From the NCBI RefSeq assembly GCF_014697475.1, contig NZ_JACJRV010000023.1, positions 1-64,000 of the forward strand: a DNA stretch of 64,000 nt, written 5' to 3'. Within the stretch, counting starts at the first letter, position 1; every line of letters starts with the position of its first letter. The position numbers and the translations under genes were made by a program. The stretch is from Nostoc sp. FACHB-152. Its GTDB lineage: Bacteria > Cyanobacteriota > Cyanobacteriia > Cyanobacteriales > Nostocaceae. This document shows, in pieces, positions 54,914 through 64,000 of this stretch. Under the pieces are notes generated by a model. It ran no database searches. It was not told the DNA's origin and saw nothing but the letters and a program-made list of their open reading frames with translations.

Positions 54914-55960
54914 TTAGGTAGGTAAAAGCAATAGTGAAGGTAATTGTTCTAATATTAAATAACTAGCTATAGGCGCGCCTATTACATCACTCCAGAGGGT
55001 GTAGTCCACAAAGTAAACTCTGCCTTCTTTCCATGCTCTTGAGTTGTGCAATATAGGACTTGCAGCCCATTTTTGCTTTAATTGTTGGAAGGGAACGGTG
55101 TAAGCTGATTTACCATTCCAATTGTCTATCCAGGTATTAATAATGATAATATCTGCATCTATTTGGCCCAAAGTTTCCAGATTAATTTGCGGTCTTAATC
55201 CTAGTTTTTGGACTAAATCTGGCAGAAATACAGGTTGAAAACCTATTTTTTTCAGAAGTTCATTTGTCTTTCCTTGGGATATGACCTCTATGTAATCCAT
55301 TGAGAGGCTGCAAGCAAGATTTAGCACTCGCGGATGGGTATTGACGAGAGGGGCTAATTGAGTACGGACTTGAGCTATTTTTTGCTGTTGTGAAGTAATG
55401 ATTGAAGAAATATTTTTCTGACTATCCAGTGCTTTGGCAACAATTTTAATGTTGTCTTGCCAGTTCTGCTCACTATCTATTAAAACAGTGGGCGCGATCG
55501 CCGAGAATAACTGATTATCTTGATAATTTAAGCCTAGAATTAAATCTGGTTTAAGTAAAGTCAGCTTTTCTAGAGAGGGACTGGAACGATCTCCTAAATT
55601 AATCGGTTGACTAGTGACGAAATTACCCAGGTAGGGAATTTGTTGACTAGGGTTGTCGAATTGAGGCGATCGCACTAAATAGGCATCAGCGTAAGCAGCA
55701 GGCTGCACATCGAGTGCTAACACTAGACTCAGCATCTTAGGTTCGAGAACCGCGATTTTTTGAGGTTTACCACAAATCTTGGTTTTTCCTACTGCGTGTT
55801 CCACCACTCGACAATCAGCAGAGAGCGATCGCCCTTTTTCTAAACTCGTGTTTTGGGGACTACCACTATGACAAGCTGTAATTAAAAAGGCTGTCAGCAA
55901 TACCCAGCCAATATATTTATATACGAGCGCGATCGCTTTGCAGCAAGTTTCCCAGAACAT
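54914..55960 (-). CDS. Ferric siderophore ABC transporter, substrate-binding lipoprotein
   Basis: This is a FecB/FhuD-type periplasmic binding protein. A hydrophobic leader ends in the lipobox LITAC, so it should be a lipid-anchored protein facing the periplasm. The body has the class III binding-protein pattern: KIAVLEPKMLSLVLAL, PYLGNF, SLEKLTLLKPDLILG, and VYFVDYTLW near the end. I chose the ATG at 55960 (MFWETCC); an in-frame TTG at 55981 would add 7 residues. It follows the TonB receptor gene by 23 bases and would deliver the ferric siderophore to the FecCD-type permeases encoded further upstream. No ribosome site is obvious, so translation may be coupled to the receptor. Confidence 0.92.
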   Translation of the reverse strand: MFWETCCKAIALVYKYIGWVLLTAFLITACHSGSPQNTSLEKGRSLSADCRVVEHAVGKTKICGKPQKIAVLEPKMLSLVLALDVQPAAYADAYLVRSPQFDNPSQQIPYLGNFVTSQPINLGDRSSPSLEKLTLLKPDLILGLNYQDNQLFSAIAPTVLIDSEQNWQDNIKIVAKALDSQKNISSIITSQQQKIAQVRTQLAPLVNTHPRVLNLACSLSMDYIEVISQGKTNELLKKIGFQPVFLPDLVQKLGLRPQINLETLGQIDADIIIINTWIDNWNGKSAYTVPFQQLKQKWAASPILHNSRAWKEGRVYFVDYTLWSDVIGAPIASYLILEQLPSLLLLPT

Positions 55961-55983
55961 TGTGGATTCAATAAAAATCAAGG

Positions 55984-58611
55984 TTAGAACTGAATTGAAA
56001 ACGATCCAATGACAGTAAAAGGTGCGCCAGGGTAGATTGTACTTCTGGCTTGAGATGTCTCATAATAAGTTTCGTTGAAAAGGTTGCGGAAATTTAGTGC
56101 TAACCTCCAGTTATCCTGTTTGTAAAAAATAGCTGAATCTGTTCGGAAATAGCTGGGCATAATGCTGGTATTTTCCAAATCGGCGTATCTATCTCCCACA
56201 TAGTAAAGTCCCAAACCAAAGCCCAAACCTTTTAAATCACCACTTTGCAATTCATAGGTTGTCCACAAACTAGCCGCGTGTTCGGGTACATTATCGATGC
56301 GATTGCCAACAGGAATTGTATTGTCTTTTGAGGTAATGGCATCGGTGTAGGTGTAAGAAGCAATGATATTCCAACCTGGCACAATTTCGCCGCCAATGTC
56401 TAATTCAATACCTCTACTTCTCTGTTCTCCCACCTGTATGAAGATATTGGGATCGGGATTGTTGGGATCGTCTGTGACAACATTAGTTTTGGTAATTTCG
56501 TAGGCCGCTAGAGTTGCCGAAAGTTTTTCGCTAATATCTGCCTTAATACCAACTTCGTACTGCGTTCCTCTTGTTGGCTTAAAGGGTTCGTCTGGTGTTC
56601 CCCCCAAAAATCGATCTGGTTTAAACGATTGAGAATAACTAGCATAGAGAGAAATTGGTTGAACTGGTTGATAAACAATACCAACACGGGGGCTGAAAGC
56701 ACTGAGAGATTCTTCAGTTGTTGTTTCTGCAAAACCTGTTTCTTTTCGTTGGAAGGCATCAAAGCGACCACCAATCAAGACCTTGAGATTATCTGCAAAA
56801 GTAATTTGATCTTGGAGGTAAATCCCTAAAGTATCTCTACGAGTTGTGTAAGCGAAAGTTTGTTCATCAGGTATATCAGGTAAATCAACATCATAATTAG
56901 GATTGAAAATGTCTAGCTGTATGGGGTCTGCCACATCGAATGAGGTATATTCCCAAGTGGTGCGTCTTAATTCCACGCCGATTAAAGGTTGATGGATAAT
57001 CGCTCCTGTCTTGAACCGTCCGACTAATTCTGTTTGTAGGGTATAAATTTTTCGTGAGAAACTATCACGGCCTATATATATTGGGGCAAATTGGTTATCA
57101 ACTGGGTCATTACCACCAATGGCAAAATCCCCTGCTAATCGACCAGAGACAAAAGAAAAAGCATTGCGAAGTTGCCAGTCTTTACTAAATTCATGCTCCA
57201 ATCTATAGCCAACCCGCAAATTGCTATCCTCATAAACACTTTGTGGCAGACCGATGAAGCGACTAATGGGGATGGGAGCGGGACGATTGCCAATGGAAGG
57301 AAGTCCACGATCAAAGCGGTAACTATTGTTGAGATATTCAAGGTCGAAGGTTAATGAAGTGCGATCGCTGATATTCCAGGTAATTACAGGCGCAACAAAT
57401 ACACGGTCTGTAAAGTTGTAATCTCTAAAACTGCCAGCGTTTTGATAAGCCACATTCAGCCTATATAACACCGAACCATCATCTGTGAGTGGCCCAGAAA
57501 TATCAAAACTAGGGCGATAGAAACTATAATTGCCGACATCAAATTCAGCCGAATAATAGGGAGTACTAAGGGGTTGTTTTGTGACAATATTGACAATTCC
57601 TCCTGGTTCAGCCTGACCAAATAGAACAGAAGCCGGCCCTTTAAGAACCTCAATGCGATCAATATTTGCTGTGTCTACCGAAGAGTAAAAGTCATTATCA
57701 GAAAATCCATTGCGGAAGTTGCCATCTTGATCAAAACCACGAATTCTATATCCACCGGCATCTGAGCCACCGAAGTTACCTTGTTTGCGTACACCACTGA
57801 TGTTTTCTAATGCCTCTTGTACGCGCGTTGTCTTTTGGTCTTCTAAGATTCGACGCGGGATCACTTGAATCGAACCGGGAATATCTCGTAGAGGTGTATC
57901 GGTTTTAGTTGCAGTTGAGGCAGTCGGTACACGGTATCCGTCTTGCTCTCCTGTCACCACCAATTCAATCGGTTCATCCTGCTGTGCGGCGGGTTCTTCT
58001 GGAGGTAGCTCAGTGGTTGGTTGTTCCTCTGCTTGTGGTGTTTGGGGCGGTTGTGCTGCTGTTGTTGGTGATGCTACTTCAAAAATCAACCCTGCATTAT
58101 CATCAAATAACTCAATTGCAGGTAAAGATTTCTCACCTACCACCGTTAACCGTACAGTGGTTGCGTCAACATTCGCAACTGTTATCTCTGTAATTCCTGG
58201 TATTGGTTTCTCTGAGCGATATGTAAAACTGTCCCCATTCGGCAATTGCAACTGCCCACCAGTAATATCTGCAATAAAATTATTCCCTGTACTGCGATTG
58301 GTAACTTGGAGTTTTTCCCCTTGGCTGGTTTCTAAAATGACCTCTAGCCCTTTGTCGGTAGAATTTGCTTTTACTCCTGTAATTATGACTATGACAGTAT
58401 TTCCTTGGTTTGGTGTCTGTACCAAAGTATCAGCATTCTTGGCAGGAATTTCGATGTCACTCAGTTGAGAAATATTTTTACTGATTTTATCCTTTTCTAA
58501 TTGATCAGCTTTGGCTGGAGTTGAGAGTAAAACAGCGATGGTAGTAAAGCTAGCTACCAAGGGTATTGCACTTGTTAGTAGCACGCTTGGAGATAATTTA
58601 TATGACTTCAT
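55984..58611 (-). CDS. TonB-dependent siderophore receptor with N-terminal AMIN domain
   Basis: This is an outer-membrane receptor of about 875 residues. I place the start at the ATG at 58611 (MKSYKLSPS), which gives a normal signal peptide ending near TPAKAD and has AAAGAG upstream; the frame stays open 31 residues further. After the signal comes an AMIN domain (VIVIITGVKANS to GLIFEVAS), typical of cyanobacterial receptors, then a Pro/Glu-rich linker, the plug (TPLRDIPGSIQVIP, YRIRGFDQDG, IEVLKGPASVLFGQ, PGGIVNIVTK) and the 22-strand barrel ending in the terminal Phe of SFSIQF. It should import the ferric form of the peptide made by this locus. It heads an operon with the binding lipoprotein and DUF1636-type protein. 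Confidence 0.95.
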   Translation of the reverse strand: MKSYKLSPSVLLTSAIPLVASFTTIAVLLSTPAKADQLEKDKISKNISQLSDIEIPAKNADTLVQTPNQGNTVIVIITGVKANSTDKGLEVILETSQGEKLQVTNRSTGNNFIADITGGQLQLPNGDSFTYRSEKPIPGITEITVANVDATTVRLTVVGEKSLPAIELFDDNAGLIFEVASPTTAAQPPQTPQAEEQPTTELPPEEPAAQQDEPIELVVTGEQDGYRVPTASTATKTDTPLRDIPGSIQVIPRRILEDQKTTRVQEALENISGVRKQGNFGGSDAGGYRIRGFDQDGNFRNGFSDNDFYSSVDTANIDRIEVLKGPASVLFGQAEPGGIVNIVTKQPLSTPYYSAEFDVGNYSFYRPSFDISGPLTDDGSVLYRLNVAYQNAGSFRDYNFTDRVFVAPVITWNISDRTSLTFDLEYLNNSYRFDRGLPSIGNRPAPIPISRFIGLPQSVYEDSNLRVGYRLEHEFSKDWQLRNAFSFVSGRLAGDFAIGGNDPVDNQFAPIYIGRDSFSRKIYTLQTELVGRFKTGAIIHQPLIGVELRRTTWEYTSFDVADPIQLDIFNPNYDVDLPDIPDEQTFAYTTRRDTLGIYLQDQITFADNLKVLIGGRFDAFQRKETGFAETTTEESLSAFSPRVGIVYQPVQPISLYASYSQSFKPDRFLGGTPDEPFKPTRGTQYEVGIKADISEKLSATLAAYEITKTNVVTDDPNNPDPNIFIQVGEQRSRGIELDIGGEIVPGWNIIASYTYTDAITSKDNTIPVGNRIDNVPEHAASLWTTYELQSGDLKGLGFGLGLYYVGDRYADLENTSIMPSYFRTDSAIFYKQDNWRLALNFRNLFNETYYETSQARSTIYPGAPFTVIGSFSIQF

Positions 58612-59370
58612 TTTTGCTCTTTGGATTCTTGCCAATAGGCTGCGGCAATTGTTTGTTATTTGAAAGTATTTATCAAGTTGATAGGTTAATGGTAATAGCT
58701 GCACGCATCAACCTTTTTTATCTTCCGATCAGGGAAAGATGGCACATATTTTCAATTTGTGAAATAAGGTACGTTTCGCCTGATACTAATCACACTAGTA
58801 AAACTGTTTATGTACATCTTAATGTTTATAGGTTTTAGAGGTTGGATGACAAAACTTACATGAATGCTGATCAAGTTCTAAGCATCACTTTTATATTTGC
58901 GACTTTAAATCATTAAACCTGCCATTTAAAGATGGGATTATCGCTAACTATTCTCATTATGAATATTACACGATAATATCTTTTAAATCAATCTTAGTTA
59001 AAGATAAACTTGATACATTTTTGAAAGCTAGAGTTTTTGCAGGAAACATATTACTGTGAAGCAGTCGTATGGTAGAAAATAAAATAGTGATTCTCAAAGT
59101 AGAATGCGATCGCCTGGAACGATAAGAATACTTAGCCCTGAAAAAAGAAGCTTCAACTCCTAATTTAGGCTTAACTTTTCGGTATCCTAATACTGTTAAA
59201 TTTGCATTTGTAATGTATATTTTTTGAAATAAAAAACTATAACGACCCTTGAGAGGTATTATGCTTGGGGTTATTATCAAAAATTAATTTAATGTGTTTA
59301 GATCAGCGTTTATTGATCATTCTGTACTAAAGAAATAACTGTATAAATTAAGCAGCTAGATACTTTATTG
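58612..59370. other. Intergenic region between receptor and ATPase genes
   Basis: About 760 AT-rich bases without a convincing gene. A 104-codon minus-strand frame at 58966-59280 has no recognisable motif, starts at a poor site and is rich in Ser/Arg/Leu, so I do not call it. The region should contain the receptor operon promoter and the end of the ATPase transcript; a Fur-like patch is at 58949-58968. No AraC-type regulator, often found beside such receptors, is present. Confidence 0.6.
58949..58968. promoter_or_regulatory. Fur-like AT-rich patch upstream of the receptor
   Basis: Minus-strand CATAATGAGAATAG lies next to further GATAAT words (GCGATAATCCC on one side, GATATTATCG on the other). 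Stacked hexamers of this kind are typical of iron-box regions, but the symmetry is imperfect and the site is about 340 bases before the receptor start. Confidence 0.3.
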
Positions 59371-60168
59371 CTAATAACTTTTTCTTGTCTTCCTCCCTAT
59401 TGGTATACACATTGGTGTTCCTACAACTGGGTCAGCAACAACACGGCACTCTAATCCAAAAACCTCTTTTAGCATCTCTTCAGTCATTACTTGCTTCGGT
59501 TCGCCAGCAGTAAAAATCCGGCCTTCCTTGACAGCAACCAGATAATCCGCATAACGACAAGCTTGATTTAAATCATGTAGCACCATCACAATGGTTCTGT
59601 CCTGAGTTTGGTTCAACTCATACAACAAATCCAACACTTCTATTTGATGCGCCAAATCTAAAAAAGTAGTCGGCTCATCCAAGAGTAAAATATCTGTATC
59701 CTGTGCCAATGCCATTGCAATCCAAGCTCGTTGTCGCTGTCCACCAGATAAGGTATCTAATGCTCTATCTGCCAACTCCAATAAATCTGTAATTAAGAGT
59801 GCCTGTTGAACAATTTTTTCATCTTTGGCAGACCATTGCTGCAACCAATTTTGATAGGGATAACGGCCTTGCGCTACCAAATCTCGTACTGTTAACCCTT
59901 CTGGTGCAACTGGACTTTGCGGTAAGATGCTTAACTGTTGGGCTAATTCTTTGGTGGAAAGCTTTAAAATAGACTCTCCATCAAGATATACTGCACCGCC
60001 ATAGGGTTTGAGCAATCTTGCTAAACCTCGCAACAAAGTTGATTTACCGCAACCATTAGCACCAACTAAAGCACTAATTTGTCCAGTTGGGATTGCCACA
60101 TTCAAGTCACGAATGATTAGCACACCATCGTAAGCTAAACTCAGTCCTTTGGTTGATAGTCCTTTCAT
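59371..60168 (-). CDS. Iron-siderophore ABC transporter ATPase (FecE/FhuC type)
   Basis: The 265-residue ABC ATPase has Walker [10 protein letters not shown] (36-44), signature [15 protein letters not shown], Walker [13 protein letters not shown] and the switch histidine in VLHDLNQA. The length and the family-typical stretches [23 protein letters not shown] and LFGLECRV-like ending match FecE/FhuC/FepC ATPases. It powers import through the two permeases encoded immediately upstream (18-base gap) and completes the importer together with the binding lipoprotein at 54914-55960. Confidence 0.95.
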   Translation of the reverse strand: MKGLSTKGLSLAYDGVLIIRDLNVAIPTGQISALVGANGCGKSTLLRGLARLLKPYGGAVYLDGESILKLSTKELAQQLSILPQSPVAPEGLTVRDLVAQGRYPYQNWLQQWSAKDEKIVQQALLITDLLELADRALDTLSGGQRQRAWIAMALAQDTDILLLDEPTTFLDLAHQIEVLDLLYELNQTQDRTIVMVLHDLNQACRYADYLVAVKEGRIFTAGEPKQVMTEEMLKEVFGLECRVVADPVVGTPMCIPIGRKTRKSY

Positions 60169-60186
60169 AGTTAATATTTTCCAGAT

Positions 60187-61227
60187 TTATTTTTTGCGGT
60201 TACTAATTAACAAATAGAGAAAATAAGGAGCGCCAACAGCAGCAGTCACCACCCCACAGGGAATCTCGATAGGTGCAAACAAAATTCGTCCTAACAAATC
60301 TGCGACGACAACAATAAATCCACCCAACAGTGCGGCAGTGGGAATCAACCCTTCATGGTTGGAGCCTACTAACTGTCTTCCTATATGCGGTGCAATTAAA
60401 CCCACAAAGCCAATCATTCCAGCTGTGGCGACTGATGCACCTGCTAAGGCTACACCTACCAACACAAGTAAACCACGTAGCCATTCCACATTAGTACCTA
60501 AACCTTTGGCAACATCATCTCCCAAATTTAAAGTGTTCAAATGCCTTGCTAATATCAATGCTATCGGCATAAAAACTATCAACCAAGGCAATAAAGATAA
60601 AACTTGATCCCAGGTGCGTCCGTAAATACTACCAGCTAACCACACCAAAGCATCAGTGACACTATAAATTTCGCCAAAGGTAATCAACAAGCTGGTAAAA
60701 GCACTGGCGATCGCAGACAAACCCAAGCCCATTAAAATGAACAGAACAGGAGAACTACCATTATTCCAAGCGAGCAAGTAAATTAAAGTAGCCATCAATA
60801 AAGCACCAGCAAAGGCTGATAGAGGCAAGGTGTAAATTGGTGCGGAAGGAAATAAGATAATTACTGCTACTGCTGCTAAACTCGCCCCAGCATTGATGCC
60901 AATAATACCGGGATCGGCTAATGGGTTACGTGTAATGCCTTGAAAGATAGTGCCAGAAATAGCCAGTGCCATCCCTACCATGAAAGCAACAAGGGTACGG
61001 GGTAGGCGTAGATTGTAAATCACGAAAGCATGATCCCGGTTGCCTGTATCTATCCCTAATACAGTTTTGACAATATCTAAGGACGAGATAGGATATTCAC
61101 CCCGTCCGATATTCATCACCATTGCCACCACAATGACTCCTGCGAAACATAGCAGCATGAGTAGTACGCGTTTGTCTATCCGAAAAGATAGCGTTGGGTT
61201 ACGGATGACTAGCCAATCAACCTTCAT
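60187..61227 (-). CDS. Iron-siderophore ABC transporter permease (FecCD family)
   Basis: The 346-residue integral membrane protein has about nine to ten hydrophobic segments and the FecCD signatures NLRLPRTLVAFMVGMALAISG, GITRNPLADPGIIGINAGA, WLAGSIYGRTWDQV and GFVGLIAPHIGRQLVG near the coupling helix. Its ATG overlaps the stop of the other permease (ATGA, 4 bases), so the two are translationally coupled and probably form a heterodimer. The position is that of FecD/FhuB-like second permeases. Confidence 0.94.
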   Translation of the reverse strand: MKVDWLVIRNPTLSFRIDKRVLLMLLCFAGVIVVAMVMNIGRGEYPISSLDIVKTVLGIDTGNRDHAFVIYNLRLPRTLVAFMVGMALAISGTIFQGITRNPLADPGIIGINAGASLAAVAVIILFPSAPIYTLPLSAFAGALLMATLIYLLAWNNGSSPVLFILMGLGLSAIASAFTSLLITFGEIYSVTDALVWLAGSIYGRTWDQVLSLLPWLIVFMPIALILARHLNTLNLGDDVAKGLGTNVEWLRGLLVLVGVALAGASVATAGMIGFVGLIAPHIGRQLVGSNHEGLIPTAALLGGFIVVVADLLGRILFAPIEIPCGVVTAAVGAPYFLYLLISNRKK

Positions 61228-62255
61228 TTTCTCACCTTTGACTTAGCTAGATATACAAAGAAGGGTGCGCCTACAAGTGCGGTCATCACACCTACAGGCA
61301 ATTCCTGAGGTTTGAGTAATACACGCGCAACAATATCTGCAATTAAGACTAAAACTGCCCCCACAATTGCGGAATAAGGCAAAATCCAACGGTAATCAGC
61401 TTTAATAAAAAATCTCACCATGTGAGGAACTACCAAACCAATAAAACCGATTGGACCTGCAAGAGCTACTGAACTTCCCGCCAGTAAAACGACGCTGATA
61501 GCAGTAATTATTTTTATCCAAGCTATTTGTTGGCCTAAACCTTTTGCCACATCTTCACCGAGACTCATGGTGGTAATTTGTCTACCAAGGGCAAAAGCAA
61601 CTATTAATCCTATAACAACGAAAGGCAGAACTTGTAAGAGTATATTGATATCGCGCCCAGACAATGAACCAGCTAACCAAAATCTAATTTCATTTAATGT
61701 CTTTTGACTAACGATAAGGATAGCAGTGGTGAGAGAAGAAATTAGAGCCGTGAGAGCAGCACCAGCCACTGTCAGATTGAGTGGGGTAGCTCCTCCTTTT
61801 CCCAAAGAGCCTAGACAATAGACTAACATCGCGGTGGCTCCTGCACCTACAAAGGCCACAAGTGTTAAAACACTAACCGACGAACTGCCAAAAACAAATA
61901 TTGTTACAACTACAGCCAGTGCTGCGCCTGACTCAATACCTAAAATACCTGGATCTGCTAAGGGGTTGCGCGTCAAACCTTGCATTAAAGCTCCAGCAAC
62001 CGCTAAGGCTGATCCGACAAAAACAGCAATGAGCGATCGCGGTAATCTCACCGTCTGAATTACCAAATGATTATAGGAACTGTCAAAGCTAACAAAGGAT
62101 GCCAGAATCTCATCAAGAGATATTTCTGCTGCACCGAGAGTGACGCTGTAGACTAACACGATTAGCAAAAGAATTAGCCCAAAAATCAGACCTACTAAAG
62201 GTGATATTTGTGGCTTTTTTATGCGTCTAGGTAACGTTGTCGTTGCTTTTGCCAT
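61224..62255 (-). CDS. Iron-siderophore ABC transporter permease (FecCD family), first of pair
   Basis: The 343-residue membrane protein is a paralogue of the permease that follows. It has VRLPRSLIAVFVGSALAVAGA, GLTRNPLADPGILGIESGA, FWLAGSLSGRDINIL and GFIGLVVPHMVRF, with a short cytosolic N-terminus rich in Thr, Arg and Lys before the first helix. AAAGAGA before the ATG is a fair ribosome site. It begins 95 bases after the end of the acylase gene, close enough for co-transcription. With its partner and the FecE-type ATPase it imports a ferric siderophore across the inner membrane. Confidence 0.94.
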   Translation of the reverse strand: MAKATTTLPRRIKKPQISPLVGLIFGLILLLIVLVYSVTLGAAEISLDEILASFVSFDSSYNHLVIQTVRLPRSLIAVFVGSALAVAGALMQGLTRNPLADPGILGIESGAALAVVVTIFVFGSSSVSVLTLVAFVGAGATAMLVYCLGSLGKGGATPLNLTVAGAALTALISSLTTAILIVSQKTLNEIRFWLAGSLSGRDINILLQVLPFVVIGLIVAFALGRQITTMSLGEDVAKGLGQQIAWIKIITAISVVLLAGSSVALAGPIGFIGLVVPHMVRFFIKADYRWILPYSAIVGAVLVLIADIVARVLLKPQELPVGVMTALVGAPFFVYLAKSKVRK

Positions 62256-62350
62256 TCTCTTTGTGTTGCATCAAAAAATTATTTTCTGCCCTCTAATTTG
62301 CCAGAGTGTAAGGTGCTGAATTTACTACACATATTCCACTCTCTACTCTT

Positions 62351-64000
62351 TTATAAGACTGTACGCTCCTCCAAGTGGGCTGTAATTTCCTGCCGGGTTC
62401 GCCAAACCGGACGTAATTGTTGACGTGCAAAAAGTGGCAGTTGATCGCTAACATGGGATGAATTAGGTTGAGAAGCATTACCATAGCTGGTGAGAGCCTT
62501 TGCTTTGACTGGCTGGGAAAACTCCACAGCAGCAACGTAAGAGTCACCTCCAATTGCTTGAAAGCGTCCATCACCTGTGGGAGCAAAATCCACTACCCGG
62601 AAAATACCTTGATCACCATCGCCACCATTAGCTGGCAAATCTAGATTGCCATACTGTAATCGGAAAACATCACCCCAAGCTACATCTAGCCTTCCATAAG
62701 TCTTCTCTACTTTTGCTGCCACATCTGATAGGATTTTGACTGCACTCTCAGGGTTAGCTAAACCGTCGGGTGTTGTGCGTGGTAATTTTTCTTGCCAAGG
62801 AGTGCTAAACGTTTTATCTAAATCTAGATTGTCAACCCAGAAGCTAAACAGTACAGCACCTTTGCTATTTGCATTTGCCTGCCGATCCCATACAACTAGA
62901 ACATCGGCGGCGCGATGTGCTAATTCATCTTGGGATTTTTGTGCAGCCCCAATCAAATCATCGAGAATTCTGTCTGCCAACTCCATCTGTGTAGAATGTT
63001 TGTATATAATCATTTCCTCAAAGGAAATACTTTCATCTTCAGCTAACATCTTGGCAGAACTCTGCGCCCGAAAATCCATTGGCCCCCGTGGTGCCATATA
63101 TGCTGGATAATTTTCAGCTTTGATGGCAGTGGGAAATGTTGTAGTCCAAGGTGGGTCATTGGCATTTTGCAACCAACCACTAGCTGGGTCAATAACTTTG
63201 GGCAAATCTTGGTAAGGGTGAGTTTTAGTCCATAAAGTTTTGGATGTATCACCAGGAATAAGACCTTGCCAATATGCAAAGTCGCCCTGTTTACGTACAG
63301 GAACTAGGCCGTTGAATAGGTGCATAATATGTCCTTCCCGGTCAGCATACATAACAGTAAACATAGGAAGTTGCAAACTTTGCAAAGCTTTCTGGAATTG
63401 ACTGAGATTTTTGGCTCTAGCCATATCCCACCATTGTTCTAAAACACCGGAACTGTTTTGACCAACGACACGCAGTGCTAAGACTTGGCCATCTTTCTGG
63501 CTGACTACAGGCCCGTGAACAGAACTTTTGACTGTAAATATTTGTTCACGCAAAGAGCCATTTTTTTGCTTGATTTTTAAGGGAAAGCTAGTTGTGTCAA
63601 AGGGGTGTACTTTGCCATCAAAGAGATAGCCGTCTTTTTGTAATTTCAGTTCGTAAGCATCCCAACCATCATGAGTATTGACGGTATGAGTCCAACCTAA
63701 GTTATCGTTAAATGCGATCGCTAATACAGGAATACCAACCAATGATGCCCCATAAGCATCGATTCCAGGTGCGGTGATTTGGGCTTCGTACCACAAAAAT
63801 AAATCTCCCCACGGCAAATGAGGGTTAGCCAACAACATCGCCTTGCCACTTTCAGACCGTTTCGGGGCGATCGCCCAACCATTAGAGCCTGGGGCAGTTT
63901 TTGTGGGACTCATATCTACGACTCGTCCTGGATCAACGACAAAGCTAAATAGCAGTACTCGTTGCAGATGGCTGAGTACATCTTTCGGAGTGACAGGCAA
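62351..64000 (-). CDS. Penicillin acylase/AHL acylase family Ntn hydrolase, partial
   Basis: The gene runs off the right edge of the window; 549 codons are visible and the true start is beyond it. The fragment contains the family's autoprocessing site: Gly followed by SNGWAIAPKRS (Ser39 of the fragment), where Ser becomes the N-terminal nucleophile of the beta subunit. Other family motifs follow: LLANPHLPW, FNDNLGWTHTVNTHD, SSVHGPVV, WDMARAKN and MYADREGHIMHLFNG. Nearly the whole beta subunit is present. Relatives cleave amide-linked acyl chains: penicillin G acylase, the AHL acylases (AiiC in Anabaena), and PvdQ, which removes the fatty acid from the pyoverdine precursor. Next to a lipopeptide siderophore locus a PvdQ-like deacylation role is plausible, but signal-quenching or general acylase roles are equally open. 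Confidence 0.9.
   Translation of the reverse strand: MPVTPKDVLSHLQRVLLFSFVVDPGRVVDMSPTKTAPGSNGWAIAPKRSESGKAMLLANPHLPWGDLFLWYEAQITAPGIDAYGASLVGIPVLAIAFNDNLGWTHTVNTHDGWDAYELKLQKDGYLFDGKVHPFDTTSFPLKIKQKNGSLREQIFTVKSSVHGPVVSQKDGQVLALRVVGQNSSGVLEQWWDMARAKNLSQFQKALQSLQLPMFTVMYADREGHIMHLFNGLVPVRKQGDFAYWQGLIPGDTSKTLWTKTHPYQDLPKVIDPASGWLQNANDPPWTTTFPTAIKAENYPAYMAPRGPMDFRAQSSAKMLAEDESISFEEMIIYKHSTQMELADRILDDLIGAAQKSQDELAHRAADVLVVWDRQANANSKGAVLFSFWVDNLDLDKTFSTPWQEKLPRTTPDGLANPESAVKILSDVAAKVEKTYGRLDVAWGDVFRLQYGNLDLPANGGDGDQGIFRVVDFAPTGDGRFQAIGGDSYVAAVEFSQPVKAKALTSYGNASQPNSSHVSDQLPLFARQQLRPVWRTRQEITAHLEERTVL

Noticed and set aside
58966-59280. 104-codon minus-strand reading frame between receptor and ATPase genes
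   Set aside because: No recognisable motif, no good ribosome site, biased composition in an AT-rich intergenic region; left as non-coding.
1800-62000. Many GCGATCGC octamers
   Set aside because: These are HIP1 sites, abundant in cyanobacterial genomes, useful for taxonomy but not a local feature.

Overview
The window comes from a cyanobacterium, most likely a filamentous Nostocales type. The HIP1 octamer GCGATCGC is scattered through coding and non-coding DNA, short Nostoc-style palindromic repeats occur (two of them inside an NRPS gene), the TonB receptor carries an AMIN domain, and the adenylation, FAAL and PKS domains read as cyanobacterial. No rRNA, tRNA or CRISPR array was seen.

Every intact gene lies on the minus strand, so transcription runs from high to low coordinates. 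From right to left: (1) 64000-59371 holds a penicillin-acylase-type Ntn hydrolase cut by the window edge, then two FecCD-type permeases and their ATPase. (2) 58611-52996 holds an AMIN/TonB siderophore receptor, a siderophore-binding lipoprotein, a small DUF1636-type cysteine protein and an MFS exporter ending in a hairpin terminator. (3) 52428-756 is one long, nearly gapless biosynthetic run of 15 genes. (4) The first ~770 bases hold relics: a beheaded MIF/tautomerase gene and a decayed IS4-type transposase.

The biosynthetic run encodes a hybrid lipopeptide assembly line: FAAL-ACP-C-A(N-MT)-PCP; KS-AT-KR-ACP; KS-AT-MT-ACP; a four-gene FkbH cassette for hydroxymalonyl/methoxymalonyl-ACP; C-A-PCP-C-A-PCP-C-A-PCP-E; C-PCP-C with no A domain; a free TauD-type oxygenase; C*-A-PCP; C-A(N-MT)-PCP-C-TauD; C*-A-PCP-reductase; then a methyltransferase, a class III aminotransferase and an MbtH-like protein. 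Specificity codes aligned by hand suggest Gly, Thr, D-Orn-like, an unassigned position, His, N-Me-Asn and Asp. The His and Asp modules are each preceded by a Fe/2-oxoglutarate oxygenase and start with a condensation-like domain that has lost HHxxxDG. This is the layout of siderophore beta-hydroxylase modules, so beta-hydroxy-His and beta-hydroxy-Asp are predicted. With the adjacent receptor, importer and exporter, the whole window reads as a photoreactive-type beta-hydroxyaspartate lipopeptide siderophore locus. That class is already reported from cyanobacteria (the cyanochelin type), but several details here look unusual: an A-less module, reductive release beside a free aminotransferase, a PvdQ-like acylase, and two split hydroxylase modules at different stages of fusion. 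Product structure and regulation are inferred.
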